Assembly: GCF_027587375.1 (NCBI RefSeq) | Contig: NZ_JAMXIC010000027.1 | Location: 1 to 64,000 of the forward strand | Direction: 5' to 3' | Length of the DNA: 64,000 bases | Source: Arthrobacter sp. B2a2-09 | GTDB lineage: Bacteria > Actinomycetota > Actinomycetes > Actinomycetales > Micrococcaceae | Shown here: one piece after another, positions 35,766 to 44,479 of the stretch | Layout of the letters: each line of letters begins with the position of its first letter | How positions within the stretch are numbered: position 1 is the stretch's first letter | The notes under the pieces: generated by a model | The model's database searches: none | The model's input: only the letters and a program-made list of their open reading frames with translations | What the model was told of the DNA's origin: nothing | Translations under genes and position numbers: made by a program

Positions 35766-37219
35766 TTATTCAACACCGCCTCAAAAATCTTCTTCGCGTT
35801 CGGACTGGTTAGCTTTGCGCCGGTAGACACATTAACGCCTTCCATAACAATGGTGACGGCTACCTGCGGGTCGTTGGCCGGGGCGAACCCGGTAAACCAT
35901 GAGTTGTTCAAGCCTGTATCGCCGAGTTGCGCCGTACCGGTCTTGCCGGCCACCTGGATTCCTGGTATCGCGGCACCGCTCGCGATTCCTTGGGATACGA
36001 CGTCGGTCATCCACTGCGTGATCTGGCTGGCGATATCAGGCGTGGTGGAAGTACGCAGTGCCTCGGGCTTGGGCTCGCTGATGACCCGGAGGTCAGGTGC
36101 CCGCACGGTCTTGATGAGGTTCGGCTTCATCTGGACACCCTTATTGGCAATAGCCGCGGTCATCATCGCGATTTGCAGCGGAGTGGCCCTGACGTCACGC
36201 TGCCCGACGGCGGACTGGGCGAGCGCTGCCTGGTCCAGATTCGTGGGGAAGACACTGACAGCCGACTGGAGCTTGAGTTGGTCCCCGAAATCCTGCCCGA
36301 AGCCGAACTTGCTGGCCTGGTCCGCGATGGCCTTTTGGCCCAGGTCCAGGGCGATGCTGGCGAAGGGCGTGTTGCACGACTGCTCCAAAGCGAATGGGAA
36401 ATCGGCCGTGTTGCGGGTTGAGCAGTTGCCACCGGCATAGTTGGGCAACGAGGCGCTCGAACCGGGCAACGGCAGGCTGTCCGGGTTCGGCAAAACACTG
36501 TCCTTGTTGTACTTTCCGGAGCTCAATGCAGCTGCCGTGTCCACGAGCTTGAACACCGAACCAGGCGCCAGTAGCTCACCGGTGGGTCCGCTCACGGACT
36601 GGTTGAGGTTGATGCCGGGGACCTGGTTGATTTGGTTGTAGCTTGCCTGTTCCTTGGCGGGATCGTGCGTGGCAATCAGGTTGGGATCGTAGGACGGCTT
36701 GGAGACCATAGCGATGATGGCGCCCGTCTTCGGGTTGGTGACGACGATCGAGCCACGCTGACCGTCAGGAATGAGATCGTAGGCGAGCTTCTGGATCACG
36801 GGATCGAGCGTCAATTCCACAGACGCGCCCTTCGGCTGGCTGCCAAGGAATATCTGGCTGACTCGGTCCAGGAAGAGCTGGTCGGAGCTGCCGGCCAACT
36901 CATCCCGGAGCTGCTGCTCAAGCCCGGTGGACCCATAGGTCCTGGAGAAGTAGCCCGTGATCCCCGCATAGAGCTCCGGCTGGGCATAACTGCGCTGGTA
37001 CTTGCAGGTTTCGTCTCCGGCAACCGATTCGGCGATTGGCTTGCCGCCCACGATGATGGCACCGCGGTCGTTGCAGTAGTTCGCCAGGACGGCGCGTTGG
37101 TTCCACGGATTGTCATTGAGGTCGCCGGCGCCGATGACCTGGACATAGCTGATCGCGCCAAAGAGTAGGGCGAACATGGCAACGGCTGCCATCCACGCAT
37201 TGCGTATGGAATGGTTCAT
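35762..37219 (-). CDS. pbpA: Class B penicillin-binding protein PbpA
   Basis: 485 residues from ATG 37219, which overlaps the rodA stop as ATGA; the long upstream frame to 37447 lies inside rodA and is not real. A single N-terminal membrane anchor (residues ~9-27), a dimerisation domain, then the transpeptidase domain with the SxxK motif GSVFKLVD, the SxN motif EQSCNTPF and KTGTAQ. Crosslinks peptidoglycan together with the SEDS polymerase encoded just upstream. Confidence 0.96.
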   Translation of the reverse strand: MNHSIRNAWMAAVAMFALLFGAISYVQVIGAGDLNDNPWNQRAVLANYCNDRGAIIVGGKPIAESVAGDETCKYQRSYAQPELYAGITGYFSRTYGSTGLEQQLRDELAGSSDQLFLDRVSQIFLGSQPKGASVELTLDPVIQKLAYDLIPDGQRGSIVVTNPKTGAIIAMVSKPSYDPNLIATHDPAKEQASYNQINQVPGINLNQSVSGPTGELLAPGSVFKLVDTAAALSSGKYNKDSVLPNPDSLPLPGSSASLPNYAGGNCSTRNTADFPFALEQSCNTPFASIALDLGQKAIADQASKFGFGQDFGDQLKLQSAVSVFPTNLDQAALAQSAVGQRDVRATPLQIAMMTAAIANKGVQMKPNLIKTVRAPDLRVISEPKPEALRTSTTPDIASQITQWMTDVVSQGIASGAAIPGIQVAGKTGTAQLGDTGLNNSWFTGFAPANDPQVAVTIVMEGVNVSTGAKLTSPNAKKIFEAVLNK

Positions 37220-38583
37220 GAGGTCTGCACCGCCTCTGTGGGGGCATGGGTAATGGGCGTAGTGTCCACCGGGCCGCGCGCGGTGTTCGAAATCATGAGC
37301 AGCAAGCCCACGATGATCCAGTTGGCAAGCAAGGAGGAACCGCCTGCCGCAAGGAAGGGAGTGGTGAGCCCCGTCAGCGGGATCAGCCGCGTGACGCCGC
37401 CGATCACCACGAAGCATTGCAACGCTATGGCGAAGGAGAGGCCGCAAGCCAAGAGCTTGCCGAATGCGTCCCGCGCGCCAAGAGCTGCGCGGAACCCGCG
37501 GGTGAAGAGCAGCATGTAGAGCATCACGACGGCAAAGAGGCCGATCAGTCCCAGTTCCTCACCGATGAGGGCTACGATCATGTCGCTGTTGGCGAAAGGC
37601 ACCAGATCCGGCCGGCCTTGTCCGAGCCCTGTGCCTACAAGGCCGCCGTCGGCCATCCCGAAGAGACCTTGGACGATCTGTCCGCTGCCGCCCGGGGACC
37701 GGTCGAAGACTTCCGGGGTGAACGCGTTCCACCAGCTGTCCAGCCGGAAGGCGACGTGCGAGAAGAACTTGGACGCGAGGAATCCGCCACCAAGGATCAG
37801 CGCGATGCCGATGACCACCCAGCTGATTCGGCTTGTTGCCACGTAAATGATGACGATGAACAAGCCGAAGAAGAGGACCGATGTGCCGAGATCCCGCTGG
37901 AAGACGAGGATGCCGATGCTCACGAGCCAAGCCGTGATCATGGGGCCAAGATCCTTGAAGCGCGGCAATTGAACGGGGCCGATTTTGCGGCCGGCAAGCA
38001 GGATGAGGTCCCGGTTGGAGGATAGATAACCCGCGAAGAATATAGCCAGGGTGATCTTGGCGATTTCGCCTGGCTGGAAAGTCATGGGACCGAGCCGGAT
38101 CCAGACGCTGGCGCCGAGCACCTCGCCAGCGGAGATACCGGGAACGAGCGGCAATACAAGGAGAACTGCGCTGGCCGCCAGCGAGATAAAGGTGAAGCGG
38201 CGGAGGAGGCGGTGGTCCTTGAGGAACCAGATCACGACGATTGACACGGCCATGGCCAGGAGGGTCCAGCGCAGCTGGTTGTTACCCGTATCCTCGCCTG
38301 GCTGGTCCATGCGATGGATGAGGGCGAGTCCCAAGCCGTTGAGGGCAACGACGATCGGAAGCATGATCGGATCGGCATATTTTGCGCGGAACCTGAGGAT
38401 CATGTGGAAAGCGAATGCGGCCACGATCAAGAGACTCGACTGGAACCAGAAGTCGCTGTCGAAAGCGGCCGTACTATTGAGCCCGACCATGGCGCTGGCG
38501 CCGATTCCCACAGCAAGGGCAAGGACCAGCAGGATGAGCTCGACGTTGCGGCGCGGCTTGGGTGTGGTTATGGCCAGAATCAT
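37216..38583 (-). CDS. rodA: FtsW/RodA SEDS peptidoglycan polymerase
   Basis: 455 residues from ATG 38583, overlapping the pstP stop as ATGA; ATG 38598 is a less likely start. About ten membrane segments, with LGASVWIRLGPMTFQPGEI, GMADGGLVGTGLGQG and TPFLAAGGSSLLANW. Polymerises lipid II with PbpA. Same position as rodA (Rv0017c). Confidence 0.96.
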   Translation of the reverse strand: MILAITTPKPRRNVELILLVLALAVGIGASAMVGLNSTAAFDSDFWFQSSLLIVAAFAFHMILRFRAKYADPIMLPIVVALNGLGLALIHRMDQPGEDTGNNQLRWTLLAMAVSIVVIWFLKDHRLLRRFTFISLAASAVLLVLPLVPGISAGEVLGASVWIRLGPMTFQPGEIAKITLAIFFAGYLSSNRDLILLAGRKIGPVQLPRFKDLGPMITAWLVSIGILVFQRDLGTSVLFFGLFIVIIYVATSRISWVVIGIALILGGGFLASKFFSHVAFRLDSWWNAFTPEVFDRSPGGSGQIVQGLFGMADGGLVGTGLGQGRPDLVPFANSDMIVALIGEELGLIGLFAVVMLYMLLFTRGFRAALGARDAFGKLLACGLSFAIALQCFVVIGGVTRLIPLTGLTTPFLAAGGSSLLANWIIVGLLLMISNTARGPVDTTPITHAPTEAVQTS

Positions 38584-40283
38584 GGGGACACCGCGCACGT
38601 AGGGACCGGCGTAGACGTGGGTGACGATGTTGGCGGGTTCGAGGGACTTGGGCTTGCCGGCGTGGGGCTTGGCGTGGGGGTGGGACTTGCCGTTGGCTTA
38701 GCTGTGCTTGTGGGGCAATTGGCCGGCAGGCCGGTAGTGCCCTTGTCCTGCAGGCTTTTCACAATTTGCTGAGCGTCGCCGAGATCGCGCGCCGGAACGG
38801 TTTGGCGAAGGCTTTGCTGCGTGTATTCGGGCAAAGAGTCCATGCGGATATTTGTCACGGTCTCGACTTTTGAGAGCTGGAACGGGCCAAGGCTCTGTGA
38901 GATGCCGTTGAAAATTGCGACGTGCTGGTTGAATTCACCGACGTAGTAGCGTGTCTGGGTCCACGCATAACCGAGCCACAGCCCGGCGACGACGAAAATG
39001 GCCAAGACCGCGGCAATAGCCGGCGTCAACCAGCGCCGCTTCCGGGCGGCAAGCGGCTGTGGATCCTGGCGGTCCTGGTCAGCCTTGTGGGTCAGCACGG
39101 TGGCAGCCCGGCGTGCAACGCTGCGTCCGGCTATGGTGGGGATCGAACCCGTTTCGGCTGCGGTTGCGGCAGCGCCGACCAGTTCGTGCGGACGGCTTGC
39201 GAGCTCTTCGCGGAGGATCTCCGCCGACAGGTGTTCGCCAAGGTGCGGGTCTGTCGCCGTCGTCGGCTCAGTGATCCCGGCCGGTTTTGCGGGACCCGCC
39301 GCTGCGGGCTCCGTGGCGGCGGTGGGCTTTGCCGCGGCGGCGGAAGGCCCGGCGTCGGACGTTGTTTCCCGCGGTGTGACCCTGCCGGCCGCGGGGCTGT
39401 TGGCCCCGGACCCTTTGGCCGGGGTTGCCGCATCGCTGCCGTGCGTGCCGTCCTTGCTCGGCGGGGCTGGCGCTTCTGGGACGACGTCGACCGCGGCCGT
39501 GCTGAGGTTGTCGCCGGTCTCTTCCACGATTTCCAGCAGCACCACGGTGACGTTGTCCGGAGCGCCGTTGGCGAGCGTGAGCTCAACGAGGAGATCTGCG
39601 CATTCGGCAAGGTCCTTGGTTTCGCGGACTACTTGCTCCACGACTGCGCCTTGGACGTAGTTCAGGCCATCGGAGCAGAGGAGCCAGCGTTCGCCGGGCT
39701 CGATGTCGAGCTCGTCCAGGTCCAGCTCGGGGCTCGCGTCCACGTCGCCCAGAACGCGCATGAGGACGTTCTTGTGCGGGTGGGTTTCGGCTTCCTCCGG
39801 GCGCAGCCGGCCTTCATCGATGAGCCTCTGGACGAAAGTGTGGTCAACGCTGATTTGTTCGAATTTGCCGTTACGCAGGCGGTAGGCGCGGGAATCGCCA
39901 ATGTGCGCGAAATGCAGCCGCCTGCCTTCGAGCAGCAGGGCGGTGACCGTGGTGCCCATGCCTGCAAGCTTCGGGTCTACGTGGACAAGCTCGGAGAGGA
40001 GGGAATTTGCGGTCTGGATTTCATCTGCCAGGACGGTTTCTGCGCCGTCCGGGTAGGAATCGTGATCGAGGTGGATCATGTCCAGCACGGTGGATGCCGA
40101 GGCAACGTCCCCGCCCGCATGCCCGCCCATGCCGTCCGCAACGACGGCAAGATGCCGGCCGACATACGCGGAGTCGTCGTTCTTCGAGCGGACACGCCCG
40201 ACGTCGGACCGCGCCGCATAGCGCATGATCAGGGGGAGTTCCGGAGGCAGTGCCTTGCCCTCGGAAGTCGGAGGGGAAGCCAT
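38580..40283 (-). CDS. pstP: PP2C-family Ser/Thr phosphatase PstP
   Basis: 567 residues. The PP2C metal-binding motifs are visible: RSDVGRVRSKNDDS, VVADGMGGHAGGDVA, GDSRAYRLR and SDGLNY with NGAPDNVTVV. The domain covers residues ~20-255. A long Ala/Pro/Thr-rich linker leads to one membrane segment near 425-446, an outside domain, and a very Pro/Ser/Thr-rich tail. Reverses phosphorylation by PknA and PknB. Longer than mycobacterial PstP mainly because of the linker. Confidence 0.95.
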   Translation of the reverse strand: MASPPTSEGKALPPELPLIMRYAARSDVGRVRSKNDDSAYVGRHLAVVADGMGGHAGGDVASASTVLDMIHLDHDSYPDGAETVLADEIQTANSLLSELVHVDPKLAGMGTTVTALLLEGRRLHFAHIGDSRAYRLRNGKFEQISVDHTFVQRLIDEGRLRPEEAETHPHKNVLMRVLGDVDASPELDLDELDIEPGERWLLCSDGLNYVQGAVVEQVVRETKDLAECADLLVELTLANGAPDNVTVVLLEIVEETGDNLSTAAVDVVPEAPAPPSKDGTHGSDAATPAKGSGANSPAAGRVTPRETTSDAGPSAAAAKPTAATEPAAAGPAKPAGITEPTTATDPHLGEHLSAEILREELASRPHELVGAAATAAETGSIPTIAGRSVARRAATVLTHKADQDRQDPQPLAARKRRWLTPAIAAVLAIFVVAGLWLGYAWTQTRYYVGEFNQHVAIFNGISQSLGPFQLSKVETVTNIRMDSLPEYTQQSLRQTVPARDLGDAQQIVKSLQDKGTTGLPANCPTSTAKPTASPTPTPSPTPASPSPSNPPTSSPTSTPVPTCAVSP

Positions 40284-40286
40284 GGG

Positions 40287-40778
40287 CTACGGCCTCAATT
40301 CGATGACCGTCTTGCCGATCCTCACGGGGACGCCAAGCTCCACCGGCAGGGCGCGGGTCAATTGCTGGTCGGCGAGGTAGGTGCCGTTGGTGGAGCCGAG
40401 ATCTTCGATGAACCATCGGCTGCCTTGGGGGAACAGGCGTGCGTGGCGGCCCGAAGCATAGTCATCCTCAAGGACCAACGTGGCCTCTTGTGCGCGGCCC
40501 AGCAGGATCGGGCTCGCGGCCAAAGGAAGGGTGGTCCCCTTGAGCGGGCCCTCGACGACCACCAGCTGGTGCGCCTGCTGCTTCACGGGCTGGGGTGGCG
40601 CGGGGGCGAGTTCCGGGTGCTTGCGTACTTCGCGCGCCGTCGGAGTTCCCATGGCTGCCTTGCGGCCGATTACGAGATCGCGACGCATGGTCGAGACGAT
40701 GCTGAAGATCAGTACCCACAGCAACAGCAGGAAGCCGAAGCGGAGCGCGGTGATGGTCAGTTCGCTGATGTCGCTCAC
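40287..40778 (-). CDS. fhaB: FHA-domain protein FhaB
   Basis: 163 residues from ATG 40778, overlapping the fhaA stop as ATGA. An N-terminal membrane segment near residues 9-28 and a C-terminal FHA domain with ILLGRAQEATLVLEDDYASG (phosphothreonine-binding loops) and IEDLGSTNGTYL. FHA proteins bind phosphothreonine targets of PknA/PknB. Equivalent to FhaB/FipA (Rv0019c). Confidence 0.95.
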   Translation of the reverse strand: MSDISELTITALRFGFLLLLWVLIFSIVSTMRRDLVIGRKAAMGTPTAREVRKHPELAPAPPQPVKQQAHQLVVVEGPLKGTTLPLAASPILLGRAQEATLVLEDDYASGRHARLFPQGSRWFIEDLGSTNGTYLADQQLTRALPVELGVPVRIGKTVIELRP

Positions 40779-41518
40779 GGGCGCCCACCAGAGGGCTGGG
40801 GGAGAAGTCTGAAAATGATCTTGGTCCGTCCCATGGTGATGGTGGATCCGTCAGTAAGTTCCACGCTGCCGTCCACTTTGTGGCCGTTGACGTAGCTTCC
40901 GTTGGTGGAACCGAGGTCGACAGCGCGGATGACCCCGGCCTCTGTCTGGATTTCCAAGTGCTTGCGCGAGACGCCGGTATCATCCACCAGGATGTCGGCC
41001 TCGGAGGACCGGCCCAGCACGATGGAAGGCGCGTTGAGTGAATAGCGCTGTCCGCCGATGTCCAGGACAGGCTGGAGCCGTGTGGGTTCGCGGCTTGGCG
41101 CGGCGGGGACAACGGGCCGCGGAGCAGCAGGCGCGGCCGCCCCGTTGGATTTCTCAGTGCTGGACGTGATTTCGAAGTGGCCTTCGCGCTGGGCTTCGTC
41201 GTGACGGAAGGAGATCCGTACCGGACCCTGCAGGATGTAACCCTGGCTGCGCACGTGCTGGATGACGACGTCGCACAATTCTTCGGCCAGGGGAGTTCCC
41301 CAGTCTTGGGCGCGAGCAAAGTCTCCATCGCTCAAGAGGACGTCGAAGACGTTGGGAGCCAACGTACGGCCGGCCGAAATGGTGATGGACTTGTTGTCCA
41401 GTTCACGGCGAAGCCTGCTGGCTATCTCCACCGGCTCCACCCGCGCCCGCGACCCGGTGGAGAAGACGCCGCGGACGGCCTTTTCGATGCCACGTTCAAC
41501 CTTGTCAAGCAAGCCCAT
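40775..41518 (-). CDS. fhaA: DUF3662 and FHA-domain protein FhaA
   Basis: 247 residues from ATG 41518 with GGAGAAGG upstream. The N-terminal DUF3662 domain (MGLLDKVERGIEKAVRGVFS; RARVEPVEIASRLRREL) is followed by an Ala/Pro linker and a C-terminal FHA domain with IVLGRSSEADILVDDTGVSR and VDLGSTNGSYVNG. Binds phosphorylated MviN in mycobacteria to control wall synthesis. First gene of the six-gene coupled operon. Confidence 0.96.
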   Translation of the reverse strand: MGLLDKVERGIEKAVRGVFSTGSRARVEPVEIASRLRRELDNKSITISAGRTLAPNVFDVLLSDGDFARAQDWGTPLAEELCDVVIQHVRSQGYILQGPVRISFRHDEAQREGHFEITSSTEKSNGAAAPAAPRPVVPAAPSREPTRLQPVLDIGGQRYSLNAPSIVLGRSSEADILVDDTGVSRKHLEIQTEAGVIRAVDLGSTNGSYVNGHKVDGSVELTDGSTITMGRTKIIFRLLPQPSGGRP

Positions 41519-41880
41519 GGTCCTTCTCCTTCCGTTTCGTTGACCCTGCAGTGTCAGTAGCCAAGACGAATCCCCGCAGTGGCCGGAGCGCACGCAAGGA
41601 GCCTGTCTTCAACCCCGATACTACTGGGCAAGACTGTGAATGGCCTTATTCCACAACGCCTGGAACGCCGGAAAAGTTCGCCTGCCTGCGTCATTTCGGG
41701 ACGCTTCTCGCGTGATTTCCGCATCATGTGGGGGACCGACAATCCGTGGGGTTCCGGGGTTTTACAGCCCCGTCCTTGGTCGATTGGCGTTTTCAACGGG
41801 TTGTCCGTTATGCTTGATCTCGCTGCTTTCGCAGGGGTGAGGCCGGGGAAACCTGGTACGGCCCGGGTGAAAGAAGTTGC
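41519..41880. other. Intergenic region between fhaA and tRNA-Leu
   Basis: 362 bases without a credible gene. It must hold the minus-strand promoter of the fhaA-pknB operon and the plus-strand promoter of tRNA-Leu. Apart from the tRNA promoter candidate I see no repeat or RNA structure. Confidence 0.5.
41784..41814 (+). promoter_or_regulatory. Candidate promoter of tRNA-Leu
   Basis: TTGGCG at 41784-41789 and TATGCT at 41809-41814, 19 bases apart, about 66 bases before the mature tRNA. Confidence 0.4.
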
Positions 41881-41963
41881 GCGCGAGTGGCGGAACGGCA
41901 GACGCGCTGGCTTCAGGTGCCAGTATCCGAAAGGGTGTGGGGGTTCAAATCCCCCCTCGCGCA
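41881..41963 (+). tRNA. tRNA-Leu (anticodon CAG)
   Basis: 83 nucleotides, class II with a long variable arm. Acceptor GCGCGAG (41881-41887) pairs with CTCGCGC (41956-41962). Anticodon arm CTGGC, loop TTCAGGT, GCCAG, with CAG at 41914-41916. CCA is not encoded. Confidence 0.97.
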
Positions 41964-41970
41964 CGCAATC

Positions 41971-42007
41971 AAAGGAACCCCGGTCTCTGACCGGGGTTCC
42001 TTTTTTT
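41971..42007 (+). terminator. Rho-independent terminator after tRNA-Leu
   Basis: AGGAACCCCGGTC and GACCGGGGTTCCT form a perfect 13-bp GC-rich stem with loop TCT, followed by seven T residues. Confidence 0.93.
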
Positions 42008-42030
42008 AACTCCCCAACTCGCTCGTAACT

Positions 42031-42096
42031 CCCAACTAGCTCGCAGTTGTTGTCGTTTTGGGGGCTCATAACGACAACAAATGCGAGCTACTTGGG
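42031..42096 (+). repeat. Nested-palindrome dispersed repeat, copy 1
   Basis: Outer arms CCCAACTAGCTCGCA and TGCGAGCTACTTGGG pair with one mismatch. Inner arms TTGTTGTCGTT and AACGACAACAA pair perfectly. The whole element can fold into one hairpin of about 27 pairs around a ~12-base loop. A degenerate partial copy of the left arm lies at 42012-42030. The right arm supplies the stop codon of the convergent TetR gene. Related copies lie at 54006 and 60495. Confidence 0.9.
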
Positions 42097-42771
42097 CTGG
42101 GTACGCAGCGCCCCGAGGCCTGTGATCAGCGCGTCCAAGCCCATGTTGAACGCGAGGTCGGACGGGTAGTTGTTCCGCTCGGGTCCAAGGCTGCGGACCG
42201 CCGAAGTGAAGTGCGGCGTAGAGTCGGCCAACCGGCCCGAATCGAAAATGTCCGCCGGCGCGTTCGCGTCGAAAGCGGCGCCGAATATATACGCCTCGAG
42301 GGCCACGATGCTCGGGATGATCTGCTTCTCCGGGAAACCCGCGCGGAGGAATCCCTCCGTGACGGCTTCGTACATGGCGAGCGTCTGTGGGGCGTCCGTC
42401 ACCGGAAGTACCGCGATCACCGAGATGAGCGGGGTGTGCCTTGCGAAGATGCCGCGGTAGGAATAGGCCCATTGCCGGACGGACTCCTCCCAGGGGAGCG
42501 TGCTGAAACCGCCGAAGTCGACCTTGGACATCAGATCCTCTTCCACGAGCTTGAGGACGTCATCCTTGGAGGACACATGGTTGTAAAGGGCCGACGGCGC
42601 CACGCCCAGGGAGCGCGCAAGTGCGGCCATGGTGAGGCCGTCGTAGCCCTTCTTGCTGATCAGTTCCAGTGCCGCTGCAGTAATGCCGTCCTGGCCCAGG
42701 ACCGCCGCCATTGGCCGACCTGCCCTGCGACGCGCTTTGGTCTCGCCGGGAGCGGGGGTGGGTTCAGGCAT
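42088..42771 (-). CDS. TetR-family transcriptional regulator
   Basis: 227 residues from ATG 42771 with AGAAAGG upstream. The N-terminal helix-turn-helix (LISKKGYDGLTMAALARSLG, then VAPSALYNHVSSKDD) covers residues ~30-75; the C-terminal ligand domain resembles TetR_C. Divergent from the amine oxidase gene 139 bases away, with a 23-bp palindrome between, so it probably represses that gene until an amine is sensed. Its last codons and TAG lie inside repeat copy 1. Confidence 0.9.
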   Translation of the reverse strand: MPEPTPAPGETKARRRAGRPMAAVLGQDGITAAALELISKKGYDGLTMAALARSLGVAPSALYNHVSSKDDVLKLVEEDLMSKVDFGGFSTLPWEESVRQWAYSYRGIFARHTPLISVIAVLPVTDAPQTLAMYEAVTEGFLRAGFPEKQIIPSIVALEAYIFGAAFDANAPADIFDSGRLADSTPHFTSAVRSLGPERNNYPSDLAFNMGLDALITGLGALRTQPK

Positions 42772-42851
42772 CGCTGACCTTTCTGGAGGTTATGTCAAAG
42801 CATTATTCCATTTGGGTCTTCACAGCCGGGGCCAAGACAGCTACAGTTGAG

Positions 42852-42874
42852 ATAAATGAACGTCATTCATTTAT
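42852..42874. promoter_or_regulatory. Candidate TetR operator
   Basis: Half-site ATAAATGAA and its inverse TTCATTTAT flank a five-base centre, giving a 23-bp near-perfect palindrome centred at 42863, between the divergent TetR and amine oxidase starts. Confidence 0.65.
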
Positions 42875-42910
42875 TGGTCAGCCAACGGGGACGGCCACAG
42901 AAAGGACATC

Positions 42911-44302
42911 ATGTTGAATCTTGATCGCGACGTCGTAATTGTCGGTGCCGGTCCGTCGGGGTTGACGGCCGCACGCGAATTGAAGAAGGCCGGACTCAGC
43001 GTTGCCGTGCTCGAAGCACGCGACCGCGTCGGTGGCCGCACTTGGACCGACACCATTGACGGAGCCATGCTGGAAATCGGCGGACAATGGGTGTCCCCGG
43101 ACCAGACCGCCCTCATGGGGCTCCTGGACGAACTTGGCCTCAAGATGTACTCCCGCTACCGCGACGGAGAATCTGTCTACCTGGCGGCGGACGGCAGCCG
43201 CACCCGCTACACCGGGGCTTCCTTCCCGGTCAGCGAGACCACGGCCGCCGAGATGGACAAGCTCACCGCCATCTTGGACGGCCTCGCCGCCGAGATCGGC
43301 CCGGAGGAGCCCTGGGCCCACCCCAAGGCCCGCGAATTGGACACCATCTCCTTCCACCACTGGCTGCGCCAGAACTCCACGGACGAGGAAGCCTGCAACA
43401 ACATCGGCCTCTTCATCGCCGGCGGCATGCTGACCAAGCCGGCCCATGCTTTCTCGGCGCTGCAAGCGGTGCTGATGGCGGCTTCGGCAGGTTCCTTCTC
43501 CAACCTGACGGACGAAGACTTCATCCTGGACAAGCGGGTTATCGGCGGCATGCAGCAGGTCTCCCTGCTGATCGCCGCGGAACTGGGTGACGACGTCGTA
43601 CTTAACAGCCCGGTCCGCACCATCAATTGGGAGCCGGCCGGCGAAGGCCACCGCGTCACCGTTGAGTCCGAGCTTGCAACCGTCAACGCACGATTCGTGA
43701 TCATGGCCGTCCCGCCGAACCTGTACTCCCGCGTGTCCTTCAACCCGCCGCTGCCGCGCCGCCAGCACCAGATGCACCAGCACCAGTCCCTGGGCTTGGT
43801 CATCAAGGTCCATGCCGTCTACAGCACGCCGTTCTGGCGCGAAGACGGCCTGTCCGGCACGGGCTTCGGCGCCGACGCCCTGGTCCAGGAGGTCTACGAC
43901 AACACCAACCACGGGGACACCCGCGGGACCCTGGTGGGCTTCATCTCGGACGAAAAGGCAGACGCCGTCTTCGAGCTCAGCGCCGAGGACCGCAAGAAGA
44001 AGGTCCTTGAGTCCATCGCAAGCTTCCTGGGCGAAAAGGCCCTGGATGCCGAGGTCTACTACGAATCCGATTGGGGTTCCGAGGAGTGGACCCGCGGTGC
44101 CTATGCGGCCAGCTACGACCTGGGCGGTTTGCACCGCTACGGCAAGGACCAGCATGCCAACGTTGGACCCATCTACTGGTCCTCCTCCGACCTGGCCGCG
44201 GAAGGCTACCAGCACGTGGACGGCGCAGTCCGGATGGGCCAGGCAACGGCCGCCCGGATCGTCACCGCCAACAACCTTGTGGCTGCGGTGCCGGTGGCCT
44301 AG
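42911..44302 (+). CDS. Flavin amine oxidase, putrescine-oxidase-like
   Basis: 463 residues from ATG 42911 with AGAAAGG upstream. FAD-binding GxGxxG in VVIVGAGPSGLTAARELKKA, then the GG doublet in EARDRVGGRTWT, and a C-terminal FAD segment YQHVDGAVRMGQATAARI. Resembles the putrescine oxidases of Kocuria and Rhodococcus, which oxidise putrescine to 4-aminobutanal, ammonia and hydrogen peroxide. No signal peptide. Other primary amines such as tyramine are possible substrates. Confidence 0.88.
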   Translation: MLNLDRDVVIVGAGPSGLTAARELKKAGLSVAVLEARDRVGGRTWTDTIDGAMLEIGGQWVSPDQTALMGLLDELGLKMYSRYRDGESVYLAADGSRTRYTGASFPVSETTAAEMDKLTAILDGLAAEIGPEEPWAHPKARELDTISFHHWLRQNSTDEEACNNIGLFIAGGMLTKPAHAFSALQAVLMAASAGSFSNLTDEDFILDKRVIGGMQQVSLLIAAELGDDVVLNSPVRTINWEPAGEGHRVTVESELATVNARFVIMAVPPNLYSRVSFNPPLPRRQHQMHQHQSLGLVIKVHAVYSTPFWREDGLSGTGFGADALVQEVYDNTNHGDTRGTLVGFISDEKADAVFELSAEDRKKKVLESIASFLGEKALDAEVYYESDWGSEEWTRGAYAASYDLGGLHRYGKDQHANVGPIYWSSSDLAAEGYQHVDGAVRMGQATAARIVTANNLVAAVPVA

Positions 44303-44325
44303 GAAGCTGAACTAATCCACACGTG

Positions 44326-44386
44326 GGGTCCCGTCTCTTTCGCTTGCTTGAAGTCGCTCGGCGAAAGGGACGGGACCTCACTTTTG
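44326..44386 (+). terminator. Terminator after the amine oxidase gene
   Basis: GGTCCCGTCTCTTTCGC (44327-44343) and its near-complement at 44361-44377 form a long stem around a 17-base loop, with TCACTTTT just after it. Confidence 0.7.
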
Positions 44387-44410
44387 GAATCCGGGCAACT
44401 GGTCCGTAAG

Positions 44411-44431
44411 CAAGATTGTTGAACAATCTTG
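44411..44431. promoter_or_regulatory. Perfect palindrome before pxpA, candidate GntR operator
   Basis: CAAGATTGTT and its exact inverse flank a single central G, 48 bases before the pxpA start. The size and symmetry suit a GntR/FadR-type dimer, and a GntR gene closes this gene cluster at 48628. Confidence 0.65.
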
Positions 44432-44479
44432 GCGTTTCAGGCATGATAGTGAGGTATTCAACCTGAGACGGGGATCACA

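Noticed and set aside
35762..37447. Longer N-terminus for PbpA
   Set aside because: The extra part lies inside rodA; ATG 37219 overlaps the rodA stop and begins the membrane anchor.
38922..40895. 657-residue plus-strand open frame opposite pstP and fhaB
   Set aside because: Lies antisense to confident genes and has the composition of a shadow frame.
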